From assembly GCF_949628215.1 (NCBI RefSeq), contig NW_027441111.1:1-64000 (forward strand): a DNA stretch of 64,000 bases, given 5' to 3'. Made by a program: the position numbers and the translations under genes. Positions 20,901 through 34,400 of the stretch are shown piece after piece (positions within the stretch are counted from its first letter, which is position 1; each line of letters begins with the position of its first letter). The stretch is from Phalacrocorax aristotelis. Its lineage: Eukaryota > Chordata > Aves > Suliformes > Phalacrocoracidae. Below the pieces are notes generated by a model. It saw only the letters and a list, made by a program, of their open reading frames with translations. It had not been told where the DNA came from and did no database searches.

Positions 20901-23900
20901 TGGGATGTACTGGGCTGCACTGGTAGGGAACTGGGATGTACTGGGAGGAAACTGGAATGTCCCAGTTGACACCCACTTCCCTCCCAATGCCTCCCAGTTT
21001 ATCCCAGTTTCCTCCCAGTATATCCCAGTTTTCTCCCAGTACATCCCAGTAAATCCCAGTTCGCTCCCAGTACATCCCAGTACATCGCAGTACATTCCAG
21101 TTCCGTTCCTGTACATCCCAATACATCCCCGTTCCATGCCAGTACATCCCAGTTTCCTACCAGTTCATCCCCGTACATCCCAATTCCCTCCCGGTTCACT
21201 ACCACTTCTTTCCCAGTGCCTCCCAATACATCCCAGTTCCGTCCCATTACATCCCAGTACATCCCAGTTCCCTCCCAGTACGTCCCAGTTCCCTCCCAGT
21301 ACATCCCAGGTCCCTCCCAGTACTGGGAGGGAACTGGGATGTACTGGGAGGCACTACAATGTGCGGGGATGCCCTGGGATGTACTGTGGAGGAACTAGGA
21401 TGTACAGGCTTGTACTGGGTTGTACCGGGTGGAACTGGCAGGGATTTGGGATGTACCAGGATCTACTGGGATGTACTGGGATGTACTGGGAGGTAACTGT
21501 TATGTACTGGGAGTGAACTGGGAGGGAACTGGGACGTACTGGTAGGGAACTGGGATGTACTGTGAGGGAACTGGGACGTACTGTGAGGACACTGGGATGT
21601 ACTGTTATGTACTGGGAGGGAAGTGTTATGTACTGAGGGGAACTGGTGTGTACTGGGATGTACCGGGTGGAACTGTGAAGTACTGGGATGTACTGGTAGT
21701 GAACTGGGAGGGAACTGGTATGTAGTAGGATGTACTGGGTGGGAACTGGGATGTACCAGGATGTACTGGGATGTACTGGGAGGGAACTGGTATGTACTGG
21801 GAGGGAACTGGGATGTAGTGGGAGGGAACTGGGAGGGAACTGGGATGTACTGGGAGGGAACTGGTATGTACTGGGAGGGAACTGGGATGTACTGGGACAT
21901 ACTGGCAGGGAACTGGGATGTACTGGGAGGGGATTGGGATGTACTGGGAGGGAACTTGGATGTATTGGGAGGGAAGTGTTATGTACCAAGGGGGAACTGG
22001 GACGTACTGGGATGTAGTGGGAGTGAACTGTGAAGTACTGGGATGTACTGTGAGGGAACTGGGATGTACTGGGAGGGAACTTTAAAGTACTGGGATGTAC
22101 TTAGAGGAAACTGGGAGGCAACTGGCATGTACTGGGATGTACTGGAATGGAACTGGGAGTGAACTGTGTGTGAACTGGGAGGGAACTGGGATGTACTGTG
22201 AGGGAACTGGGATGTACTGGGAGGGACTGGGAGGGATCTGGGATGTACTGGGCTGCACTGGTAGGGAACTGGGATGTACTGGGAGGAAACTGGAATGTCC
22301 CAGTTTACACCCACTTCCCTCCCAGGTTCCTCCCAGTATATCCCAGTTTCCTCCCAGTATATCCCAGTTTCCTCCCAGTACATCCCAGTAAATCCCAGTT
22401 CGCTCCCAGTACATCCCAGTACATCGCAGTACATTCCAGTTCCGTTCCTGTACATCCCAATACATCCCCATTCCATGCCAGTACATCCCAGTTCCCTACC
22501 AGTTCATCCCCGTACATCCCAATTCCCTCCCGGTTCACTACCACTTCTTTCCCAGTTCCGTCCCATTACATCCCAGTTCCGTCCCATTACATCCCAGTAC
22601 ATCCCAGTTCCCTCCCAGTACATCCCAGGTCCCTCCCAGTACATCCCAGTTCCCTCCCAGTACTGGGAGGGAACTGGGATGTACTGGGAGGCACTACAAT
22701 GTGCGGGGATGCCCTGGGATGTACTGTGGAGGAACTAGGATGTACAGGCTTGTACTGGGTTGTACCGGGTGGAACTGGCAGGGATTTGGGATGTACCAGG
22801 ATCTACTGGGATGTACTGGGAGGTAACTGTTATGTACTGGGAAGGAACAGGAAGGGAACTGGGATGTACTGGTAGGGAACTGGGATGTACTGGGAGGGAA
22901 CTGGGACGTACTGTGAGGACACTGGGATGTACTGGTATGTACTGGGAGGGAAGTGTTATGTACTGAGGGGAACTGGGACGTACTGGGATGTACTGGGAGG
23001 GAACTGTGAAGTACTGGGATGTACTGGGAGTGAACTGGGAGGGAACTGGTATGTAGTAGGATGTACTGGGTGGGAACTGGGATGTACCAGGATGTACTGG
23101 GATGTACTGGGAGGGAACTGGTATGTACTGGGAGGGAACTGGGATGTACTGGGATGTAGTGGGAGGGAACTGGGAGGGAACTGGGATGTACTGGGAGGGA
23201 ACTGGTATGTACTGGGAGGGAACTGGGATGTACTGGGACATACTGGCAGGGAACTGGGATGTACTGGGAGGGAACTGGTATGTACTGGGAGGGAACTGGG
23301 ATGTACTGGGCTGCACTGGTAGGGAACTGGGATGTACTGGGAGGAAACTGGAATGTCCCAGTTGACACCCACTTCCCTCCCAATGCCTCCCAGTATATCC
23401 CAGTTTCCTCCCAGTATATCCCAGTTTCCTCCCAGTACATCCCAGTAAATCCCAGCTCGCTGCCAGTACATCCCAGTACATCGCAGTACATTCCAGTTCC
23501 GTTCCTGTACATCCCAATACATCCCCGTTCCATGCCAGTACATCCCAGTTCCCAACCAGTTCATCCCCGTACATTCCAGTTCCCTCCCGGTTCACTACCA
23601 CTTCTTTCCCAGTTCCGTCCCATTACATCCCAGTTCCCTTCCAGTACATCCCAGGTCCCTCCCAGTACTGGGAGGGAACTGGGATGTACTGGGAGGCACT
23701 ACAATGTGCGGGGATGCCCTGGGATGTACTGTGGAGGAACTAGGATGTACAGGCTTGTACTGGGTTGTACCGGGTGGAACTGGCAGGGATTTGGGATGTA
23801 CCAGGATCTACTGGGATGTACTGGGAGGTAACTGTTATGTACTGGGAAGGAACAGGGAGGGAACTGGGATGTACTGGTAGGGAACTGGGATGTACTGGGA

Positions 23901-24692
23901 GGGAACTGGGACGTACTGTGAGGACACTGGGATGTACTGGTATGTACTGGGAGGGAAGTGTTATGTACTGAGGGGAACTGGGACGTACTGGGATGTACTG
24001 GGAGGGAACTGTGAAGTACTGGGATGTACTGGGAGTGAACTGGGAGGGAACTGGTATGTAGTAGGATGTACTGGGTGGGAACTGGGATGTACTGGGAGGG
24101 AACTGGTATGTACTGGGAGGGAACTGGGATGTACTGGGAGGGAACTGGGATGTACTGGGATGTAGTGGGAGGGAACTGGGAGGGAACTGGGATGTACTGG
24201 GAGGGAACTAGTATGTACTGGGAGGGAACTGGGATGTACTGGGAGGGGATTGGGACGGACTGGGAGGGAACTGGGATGTACTGGGCTGCACTGGTAGGGA
24301 ACTGGGATGTACTGGGAGGAAACTGGAATGTCCCAGTTGACACCCACTTCGCTCCCAATGCCTCCCAGTATATCCCAGTTTCCTCCCAGTATATCCCAGT
24401 TTCCTCCCAGTACATCCCAGTAAATCCCAGCTCGCTGCCAGTACATCCCAGTACATCGCAGTACATTCCAGTTCCGTTCCTGTACATCCCAATACATCCC
24501 CGTTCCATGCCAGTACATCCCAGTTTCCTACCAGTTCATCCCCGTACATCCCAATTCCCTCCCGGTTCACTACCACTTCTTTCCCAGTGCCTCCCAATAC
24601 ATCCCAGTTCCGTCCCATTACATCCCAGTACATCCCAGTTCCCTCCCAGTACGTCCCAGGTCCCTCCCAGTACATCCCAGGTCCCTCCCAGT
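17910..24692. repeat. Second-order block (~6.8 kb), copy 1
   Basis: Landmarks and spacings are 17939 A 1057, 18996 B 1016, 20012 A 1339 (long), 21351 B 1340 (long), 22691 B 1005 and 23696 B 1026. The first five match the next block unit for unit at offsets of 6763-6804 bp. The 18996 unit has a 10-bp deletion (GAGGGGAACTGGGATG instead of the ACGTACTGGGATG form, near 19271) that is shared with its partner at 25759. Confidence 0.85.
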
Positions 24693-27600
24693 ACTGGGAG
24701 GGAACTGGGATGTACTGGGAGGCACTACAATGTGCGGGGATGCCCTGGGATGTACCGTGGAGGAACTAGGATGTACAGGCTTGTACTGGGTTGTACCGGG
24801 TGGAACTGGCAGGGATTTGAAATGTCCTAGGATCTACTAGGATGTACTGGGAGGTAACTGTTATGTACTGGGAGTGAACTGGGAGGGAACTGGGATGTAC
24901 TGGTAGGGAACTGGGATGTACTGTGAGGGAACTGGGACGTAGTGTGAGGACACTGGGATGTACTGTTATGTACTGGGAGGGAAGTGTTATGTACTGAGGG
25001 GAACTGGTGCGTACTGGGATGTACTGGGATGGAACTGTGAAGTACTGGGATGTACTGGGAGTGAACTGGGAGGGAACTGGTATGTAGTAGGATGTACTGG
25101 GTGGGAACTGGGATGTACTGGGAGGGAACTGGTATGTACTGGGAGGGAACTGGGATGTACTGGGATGTAGTGGGAGGGAACTGGGAGGGAACTGGGATGT
25201 ACTGGGAGGGAACTGGTATGTACTGGGAGGGAACTGGGATGTACTGGGACATACTGGCAGGGAACTGGGATGTACTGGGAGGGGATTGGGACGGACTGGG
25301 AGGGAACTGGGATGTACTGGGCTGCACTGGTAGGGAACTGGGATGTACTGGGAGGAAACTGGAATGTCCCAGTTGACACCCACTTCCCTCCCAATGCCTC
25401 CCAGTATATCCCAGTTTCCTCCCAGTATATCCCAGTTTCCTCCCAGTACATCCCAGTAAATCCCAGCTCGCTGCCAGTACATGCCAATACATCGCCGTAC
25501 ATTCCAGTTCTGTTCCTGTACATCCCAATACATCCCCGTTCCATGCCAGTATATCCCAGTTCCCTACCAGTTCATCCCCGTACATCCCAATTCCCTCCCG
25601 GTTCACTACCACTTCTTTCCCAGTTCCGTCCCATTACATCCCAGTTCCGTCCCATTACATCCCAGTACATCCCAGTTCCCTCCCAGTACATCCCAGGTCC
25701 CTCCCAGTACATCCCAGGTCCCTCCCAGTACTGGGAGGGAACTGGGATGTACTGGGAGGCACTACAATGTGCGGGGATGCCCTGGGATGTACTGTGGAGG
25801 AACTAGGATGTACAGGCTTGTACTGGGTTGTACCGGGTGGAACTGGCAGGGATTTGGGATGTACCAGGATCTACTGGGATGTACTGGGAGGTAACTGTTA
25901 TGTACTGGGAAGGAACAGGGAGGTAACTGGGATGTACTGGTAGGGAACTGGGATGTACTGGGAGGGAACTGGGACGTACTGTGAGGACACTGGGATGTAC
26001 TGGTATGTACTGGGAGGGAAGTGTTATGTACTGAGGGGAACTGGGATGTACTGGGAGGGAACTGTGAAGTACTGGGATGTACTGGGAGTGAACTGGGAGG
26101 GAACTGGTATGTAGTAGGATGTACTGGGTGGGAACTGGGATGTACCGGGAGGGAACTGGTATGTACTGGGAGGGAACTGGGATGTACTGGGAGGGAACTG
26201 GGATGTACTGGGATGTAGTGGGAGGGAACTGGGAGGGAACTGGGATGTACTGGGAGGGAACTAGTATGTACTGGGAGGGAACTGGGATGTACTGGGAGGG
26301 GATTGGGACGGACTGGGAGGGAACTGGGATGTACTGGGCTGCACTGGTAGGGAACTGGGATATACTGGGAGGAAACTGGAATGTCCCAGTTGACACCCAC
26401 TTCGCTCCCAATGCCTCCCAGTATATCCCAGTTTCCTCCCAGTATATCCCAGTTTCCTCCCAGTATATCCCAGTTTCCTCCCAGTACATCCCAGTAAATC
26501 CCAGCTCGCTGCCAGTACATGCCAATACATTGCTGTACATTCCAGTTCTGTTCCTGTACATCCCAATACATCCCCGTTCCATGCCAGTACATCCCAGTTT
26601 CCTACCAGTTCATCCCCGTACATCCCAATTCCCTCCCGGTTCACTACCACTTCTTTCCCAGTGCCTCCCAATACATCCCAGTTCCGTCCCATTACATCCC
26701 AGTACATCCCAGTTCCCTCCCAGTACGTCCCAGGTCCCTCCCAGTACATCCCAGGTCCCTCCCAGTACTGGGAGGGAACTGGGATGTACTGGGAGGCACT
26801 ACAATGTGCGGGGATGCCCTGGGATGTACCGTGGAGGAACTAGGATGTACAGGCTTGTACTGGGTTGTACCGGGTGGAACTGGCAGGGATTTGAAATGTC
26901 CTAGGATCTATTAGGATGTACTGGGAGGTAACTGTTATGTACTGGGAGTGAACTGGGAGGGAACTGGGATGTACTGGTAGGGAACTGGGATGTACTGTGA
27001 GGGAACTGGGACGTAGTGTGAGGACACTGGGATGTACTGTTATGTACTGGGAGGGAAGTGTTATGTACTGAGGGGAACTGGTGCGTACTGGGATGTACTG
27101 GGATGGAACTGTGAAGTACTGGGATGTACTGGGAGTGAACTGGGAGGGAACTGGTATGTAGTAGGATGTACTGGGTGGGAACTGGGATGTACCAGGATGT
27201 ACTGGGATGTACTGGGAGGGAACTGGTATGTACTGGGAGGGAACTGGGATGTACTGGGATGTAGTGGGAGGGAACTGGGAGGGAACTGGGATGTACTGGG
27301 AGGGAACTGGGATGTACTGGGAGGGAACTGGGATGTACTGGGACATACTGGCAGGGAACTGGGATGTACTGGGAGGGGATTGGGATGTACTGGGAGGGAA
27401 CTTGGATGTATTGGGAGGGAAGTGTTATGTACCAAGGGGGAACTGGGACGTACTGGGATGTAGTGGGAGTGAACTGTGAAGTACTGGGATGTACTGTGAG
27501 GGAACTGGGATGTACTGGCAGGGAACTTTAAAGTACTGGGATGTACTTAGAGGAAACTGGGAGGCAACTGGCATGTACTGGGATGTACTGGAATGGAACT

Positions 27601-30600
27601 GAGAGTGAACTGTGTGTGAACTGGGAGGGAACTGGGATGTACTGTGAGGGAACTGGGATGTACTGGGAGGGACTGGGAGGGACTGGGAGGGATCTGGGAT
27701 GTACTGGGCTGCACTGGTAGGGAACTGGGATGTACTGGGAGGAAACTGGAATGTCCCAGTTGACACCCACTTCCCTCCCAATGCCTCCCAGTTTATCCCA
27801 GTTTCCTCCCAGTATATCCCAGTTTTCTCCCAGTACATCCCAGTAAATCCCAGTTCGCTCCCAGTACATCCCAGTACATCGCAGTACATTCCAGTTCCGT
27901 TCCTGTACATCCCAATACATCCCCGTTCCATGCCAGTACATCCCAGTTTCCTACCAGTTCATCCCCGTACATCCCAATTCCCTCCCGGTTCACTACCACT
28001 TCTTTCCCAGTGCCTCCCAATACATCCCAGTTCCGTCCCATTACATCCCAGTACATCCCAGTTCCCTCCCAGTACGTCCCAGTTCCCTCCCAGTACATCC
28101 CAGGTCCCTCCCAGTACTGGGAGGGAACTGGGATGTACTGGGAGGCACTACAATGTGCGGGGATGCCCTGGGATGTACTGTGGAGGAACTAGGATGTACA
28201 GGCTTGTACTGGGTTGTACCGGGTGGAACTGGCAGGGATTTGGGATGTACCAGGATCTACTGGGATGTACTGGGATGTACTGGGAGGTAACTGTTGTGTA
28301 CTGGGAGTGAACTGGGAGGGAACTGGGACGTACTGGTAGGGAACTGGGATGTACTGTGAGGGAACTGGGACGTACTGTGAGGACACTGGGATGTACTGTT
28401 ATGTACTGGGAGGGAAGTGTTATGTACTGAGGGGAACTGGTGTGTACTGGGATGTACCGGGTGGAACTGTGAAGTACTGGGATGTACTGGTAGTGAACTG
28501 GGAGGGAACTGGTATGTAGTAGGATGTACTGGGTGGGAACTGGGATGTACCAGGATGTACTGGGATGTACTGGGAGGGAACTGGTATGTACTGGGAGGGA
28601 ACTGGGATGTAGTGGGAGGGAACTGGGAGGGAACTGGGATGTACTGGGAGGGAACTGGTATGTACTGGGAGGGAACTGGGATGTACTGGGACATACTGGC
28701 AGGGAACTGGGATGTACTGGGAGGGGATTGGGATGTACTGGGAGGGAACTTGGATGTATTGGGAGGGAAGTGTTATGTACCAAGGGGGAACTGGGACGTA
28801 CTGGGATGTAGTGGGAGTGAACTGTGAAGTACTGGGATGTACTGTGAGGGAACTGGGATGTACTGGGAGGGAACTTTAAAGTACTGGGATGTACTTAGAG
28901 GAAACTGGGAGGCAACTGGCATGTACTGGGATGTACTGGAATGGAACTGGGAGTGAACTGTGTGTGAACTGGGAGGGAACTGGGATGTACTGTGAGGGAA
29001 CTGGGATGTACTGGGAGGGACTGGGAGGGACTGGGAGGGATCTGGGATGTACTGGGCTGCACTGGTAGGGAACTGGGATGTACTGGGAGGAAACTGGAAT
29101 GTCCCAGTTTACACCCACTTCCCTCCCAGGTTCCTCCCAGTATATCCCAGTTTCCTCCCAGTATATCCCAGTTTCCTCCCAGTACATCCCAGTAAATCCC
29201 AGTTCGCTCCCAGTACATCCCAGTACATCGCAGTACATTCCAGTTCCGTTCCTGTACATCCCAATACATCCCCATTCCATGCCAGTACATCCCAGTTCCC
29301 TACCAGTTCATCCCCGTACATCCCAATTCCCTCCCGGTTCACTACCACTTCTTTCCCAGTTCCGTCCCATTACATCCCAGTTCCGTCCCATTACATCCCA
29401 GTACATCCCAGTTCCCTCCCAGTACATCCCAGGTCCCTCCCAGTACATCCCAGTTCCCTCCCAGTACTGGGAGGGAACTGGGATGTACTGGGAGGCACTA
29501 CAATGTGCGGGGATGCCCTGGGATGTACTGTGGAGGAACTAGGATGTACAGGCTTGTACTGGGTTGTACCGGGTGGAACTGGCAGGGATTTGGGATGTAC
29601 CAGGATCTACTGGGATGTACTGGGAGGTAACTGTTATGTACTGGGAAGGAACAGGAAGGGAACTGGGATGTACTGGTAGGGAACTGGGATGTACTGGGAG
29701 GGAACTGGGACGTACTGTGAGGACACTGGGATGTACTGGTATGTACTGGGAGGGAAGTGTTATGTACTGAGGGGAACTGGGACGTACTGGGATGTACTGG
29801 GAGGGAACTGTGAAGTACTGGGATGTACTGGGAGTGAACTGGGAGGGAACTGGTATGTAGTAGGATGTACTGGGTGGGAACTGGGATGTACCAGGATGTA
29901 CTGGGATGTACTGGGAGGGAACTGGTATGTACTGGGAGGGAACTGGGATGTACTGGGATGTAGTGGGAGGGAACTGGGAGGGAACTGGGATGTACTGGGA
30001 GGGAACTGGTATGTACTGGGAGGGAACTGGGATGTACTGGGACATACTGGCAGGGAACTGGGATGTACTGGGAGGGAACTGGTATGTACTGGGAGGGAAC
30101 TGGGATGTACTGGGCTGCACTGGTAGGGAACTGGGATGTACTGGGAGGAAACTGGAATGTCCCAGTTGACACCCACTTCCCTCCCATTGCCTCCCAGTAT
30201 ATCCCAGTTTCCTCCCAGTATATCCCAGTTTCCTCCCAGTACATCCCAGTAAATCCCAGCTCGCTGCCAGTACATGCCAATACATTGCTGTACATTCCAG
30301 TTCTGTTCCTGTACATCCCAATACATCCCCGTTCCATGCCAGTACATCCCAGTTTCCTACCAGTTCATCCCCGTACATCCCAATTCCCTCCCGGTTCACT
30401 ACCACTTCTTTCCCAGTGCCTCCCAATACATCCCAGTTCCGTCCCATTACATCCCAGTACATCCCAGTTCCCTCCCAGTACGTCCCAGGTCCCTCCCAGT
30501 ACATCCCAGTTCCCTCCCAGTACTGGGAGGCACTACAATGTGCGGGGATGCCCTGGGATGTACCGTGGAGGAACTAGGATGTACAGGCTTGTACTGGGTT

Positions 30601-31474
30601 GTACCGGGTGGAACTGGCAGGGATTTGAAATGTCCTAGGATCTACTAGGATGTACTGGGAGGTAACTGTTATGTACTGGGAGTGAACTGGGAGGGAACTG
30701 GGATGTACTGGGAGGGAACTGGGACGTAGTGTGAGGACACTGGGATGTACTGGTATGTACTGGGAGGGAAGTGTTATGTACTGAGGGGAACTGGGACGTA
30801 CTGGGATGTACTGGGAGGGAACTGTGAAGTACTGGGATGTACTGGGAGTGAACTGGGAGGGAACTGGTATGTAGTAGGATGTACTGGGTGGGAACTGGGA
30901 TGTACCAGGATGTACTGGGATGTACTGGGAGGGAACTGGTATGTACTGGGAGGGAACTGGGATGTACTGGGAGGGAACTGGGATGTACTGGGATGTAGTG
31001 GGAGGGAACTGGGAGGGAACTGGGATGTACTGGGAGGGAACTAGTATGTACTGGGAGGGAACTGGGATGTACTGGGAGGGGATTGGGACGGACTGGGAGG
31101 GAACTGGGATGTACTGGGCTGCACTGGTAGGGAACTGGGATGTACTGGGAGGAAACTGGAATGTCCCAGTTGACACCCACTTCCCTCCCAGTGCCTCCCA
31201 GTATATCCCAGTTTCCTCCCAGTACATCCCAGTAAATCCCAGCTCGCTGCCAGTACATCCCAGTACATCGCAGTACATTCCAGTTCCGTTCCTGTACATC
31301 CCAATACATCCCCGTTCCATGCCAGTACATCCCAGTTCCCAACCAGTTCATCCCCGTACATTCCAGTTCCCTCCCGGTTCACTACCACTTCTTTCCCAGT
31401 TCCGTCCCAGTACATCCCAGGTCCCTCCCAGTACATCCCAGTTCCCTTCCAGTACATCCCAGGTCCCTCCCAGT
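24693..31474. repeat. Second-order block (~6.8 kb), copy 2
   Basis: Landmarks and spacings are 24722 A 1037, 25759 B 1037, 26796 A 1349 (long), 28145 B 1350 (long), 29495 B 1035 and 30530 A 974. The class order A-B-A-B-B matches the preceding block. The 30530 unit breaks the correspondence and has lost one 21-bp dimer at its palindrome, so the CCCAGTACTGGGAGG core runs straight into the landmark. Confidence 0.85.
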
Positions 31475-34400
31475 ACTGGGAGGGAACTGGGATGTACTGG
31501 GAGGCACTACAATGTGCGGGGATGCCCTGGGATGTACTGTGGAGGAACTAGGATGTACAGGCTTGTACTGGGTTGTACCGGGTGGAACTGGCAGGGATTT
31601 GGGATGTACCAGGATCTACTGGGATGTACTGGGAGGTAACTGTTATGTACTGGGAAGGAACAGGGAGGTAACTGGGATGTACTGGTAGGGAACTGGGATG
31701 TACTGGGAGGGAACTGGGACGTACTGTGAGGACACTGGGATGTACTGGTATGTACTGGGAGGGAAGTGTTATGTACTGAGGGGAACTGGGACGTACTGGG
31801 ATGTACTGGGAGGGAACTGTGAAGTACTGGGATGTACTGGGAGTGAACTGGGAGGGAACTGGTATGTAGTAGGATGTACTGGGTGGGAACTGGGATGTAC
31901 CGGGAGGGAACTGGTATGTACTGGGAGGGAACTGGGATGTACTGGGAGGGAACTGGGATGTACTGGGATGTAGTGGGAGGGAACTGGGAGGGAACTGGGA
32001 TGTACTGGGAGGGAACTAGTATGTACTGGGAGGGAACTGGGATGTACTGGGAGGGGATTGGGACGGACTGGGAGGGAACTGGGATGTACTGGGCTGCACT
32101 GGTAGGGAACTGGGATGTACTGGGAGGAAACTGGAATGTCCCAGTTGACACCCACTTCGCTCCCAATGCCTCCCAGTATATCCCAGTTTCCTCCCAGTAT
32201 ATCCCAGTTTCCTCCCAGTACATCCCAGTAAATCCCAGCTCGCTGCCAGTACATGCCAATACATTGCTGTACATTCCAGTTCTGTTCCTGTACATCCCAA
32301 TACATCCCCGTTCCATGCCAGTACATCCCAGTTTCCTACCAGTTCATCCCCGTACATCCCAATTCCCTCCCGGTTCACTACCACTTCTTTCCCAGTGCCT
32401 CCCAATACATCCCAGTTCCGTCCCATTACATCCCAGTACATCCCAGTTCCCTCCCAGTACGTCCCAGGTCCCTCCCAGTACATCCCAGGTCCCTCCCAGT
32501 ACTGGGAGGGAACTGGGATGTACTGGGAGGCACTACAATGTGCGGGGATGCCCTGGGATGTACCGTGGAGGAACTAGGATGTACAGGCTTGTACTGGGTT
32601 GTACCGGGTGGAACTGGCAGGGATTTGAAATGTCCTAGGATCTACTAGGATGTACTGGGAGGTAACTGTTATGTACTGGGAGTGAACTGGGAGGGAACTG
32701 GGATGTACTGGGATGGAACTGGGATGTACTGTGAGGGAACTGGGACGTAGTGTGAGGACACTGGGATGTACTGTTATGTACTGGGAGGGAAGTGTTATGT
32801 ACTGAGGGGAACTGGTGCGTACTGGGATGTACTGGGATGGAACTGTGAAGTACTGGGATGTACTGGGAGTGAACTGGGAGGGAACTGGTATGTAGTAGGA
32901 TGTACTGGGTGGGAACTGGGATGTACCAGGATGTACTGGGATGTACTGGGAGGGAACTGGTATGTACTGGGAGGGAACTGGGATGTAGTGGGAGGGAACT
33001 GGGAGGGAACTGGGATGTACTGGGAGGGAACTGGGATGTACTGGGACATACTGGCAGGGAACTGGGATGTACTGGGAGGGGATTGGGATGTACTGGGAGG
33101 GAACTTGGATGTATTGGGAGGGAAGTGTTATGTACCAAGGGGGAACTGGGACGTACTGGGATGTAGTGGGAGTGAACTGTGAAGTACTGGGATGTACTGT
33201 GAGGGAACTGGGATGTACTGGGAGGGAACTTTAAAGTACTGGGATGTACTTAGAGGAAACTGGGAGGCAACTGGCATGTACTGGGATGTACTGGAATGGA
33301 ACTGGGAGTGAACTGTGTGTGAACTGGGAGGGAACTGGGATGTACTGTGAGGGAACTGGGATGTACTGGGATGTACTGGGAGGGACTGGGAGGGATCTGG
33401 GATGTACTGGGCTGCACTGGTAGGGAACTGGGATGTACTGGGAGGAAACTGGAATGTCCCAGTTGACACCCACTTCCCTCCCAATGCCTCCCAGTTTATC
33501 CCAGTTTCCTCCCAGTATATCCCAGTTTCCTCCCAGTACATCCCAGTAAATCCCAGTTCGCTCCCAGTACATCCCAGTACATCGCAGTACATTCCAGTTC
33601 CGTTCCTGTACATCCCAATACATCCCCGTTCCATGCCAGTACATCCCAGTTTCCTACCAGTTCATCCCCGTACATCCCAATTCCCTCCCGGTTCACTACC
33701 ACTTCTTTCCCAGTGCCTCCCAATACATCCCAGTTCCGTCCCATTACATCCCAGTACATCCCAGTTCCCTCCCAGTACGTCCCAGTTCCCTCCCAGTACA
33801 TCCCAGGTCCCTCCCAGTACTGGGAGGGAACTGGGATGTACTGGGAGGCACTACAATGTGCGGGGATGCCCTGGGATGTACAGTGGAGGAACTAGGATGT
33901 ACAGGCTTGTACTGGGTTGTACCGGGTGGAACTGGCAGGGATTTGGGATGTACCAGGATCTACTGGGATGTACTGGGATGTACTGGGAGGTAACTGTTAT
34001 GTACTGGGAGTGAACTGGGAGGGAACTGGGACGTACTGGTAGGGAACTGGGATGTACTGTGAGGGAACTGGGACGTACTGTGAGGACACTGGGATGTACT
34101 GTTATGTACTGGGAGGGAAGTGTTATGTACTGAGGGGAACTGGTGTGTACTGGGATGTACCGGGTGGAACTGTGAAGTACTGGGATGTACTGGTAGTGAA
34201 CTGGGAGGGAACTGGTATGTAGTAGGATGTACTGGGTGGGAACTGGGATGTACCAGGATGTACTGGGATATACTGGGAGGGAACTGGGATTTACTGGGAG
34301 GGAACTGGGATGTAGTGGGAGGGAACTGGGAGGGAACTGGGATGTACTGGGAGGGAACTGGTATGTACTGGGAGGGAACTGGGATGTACTGGGACATACT

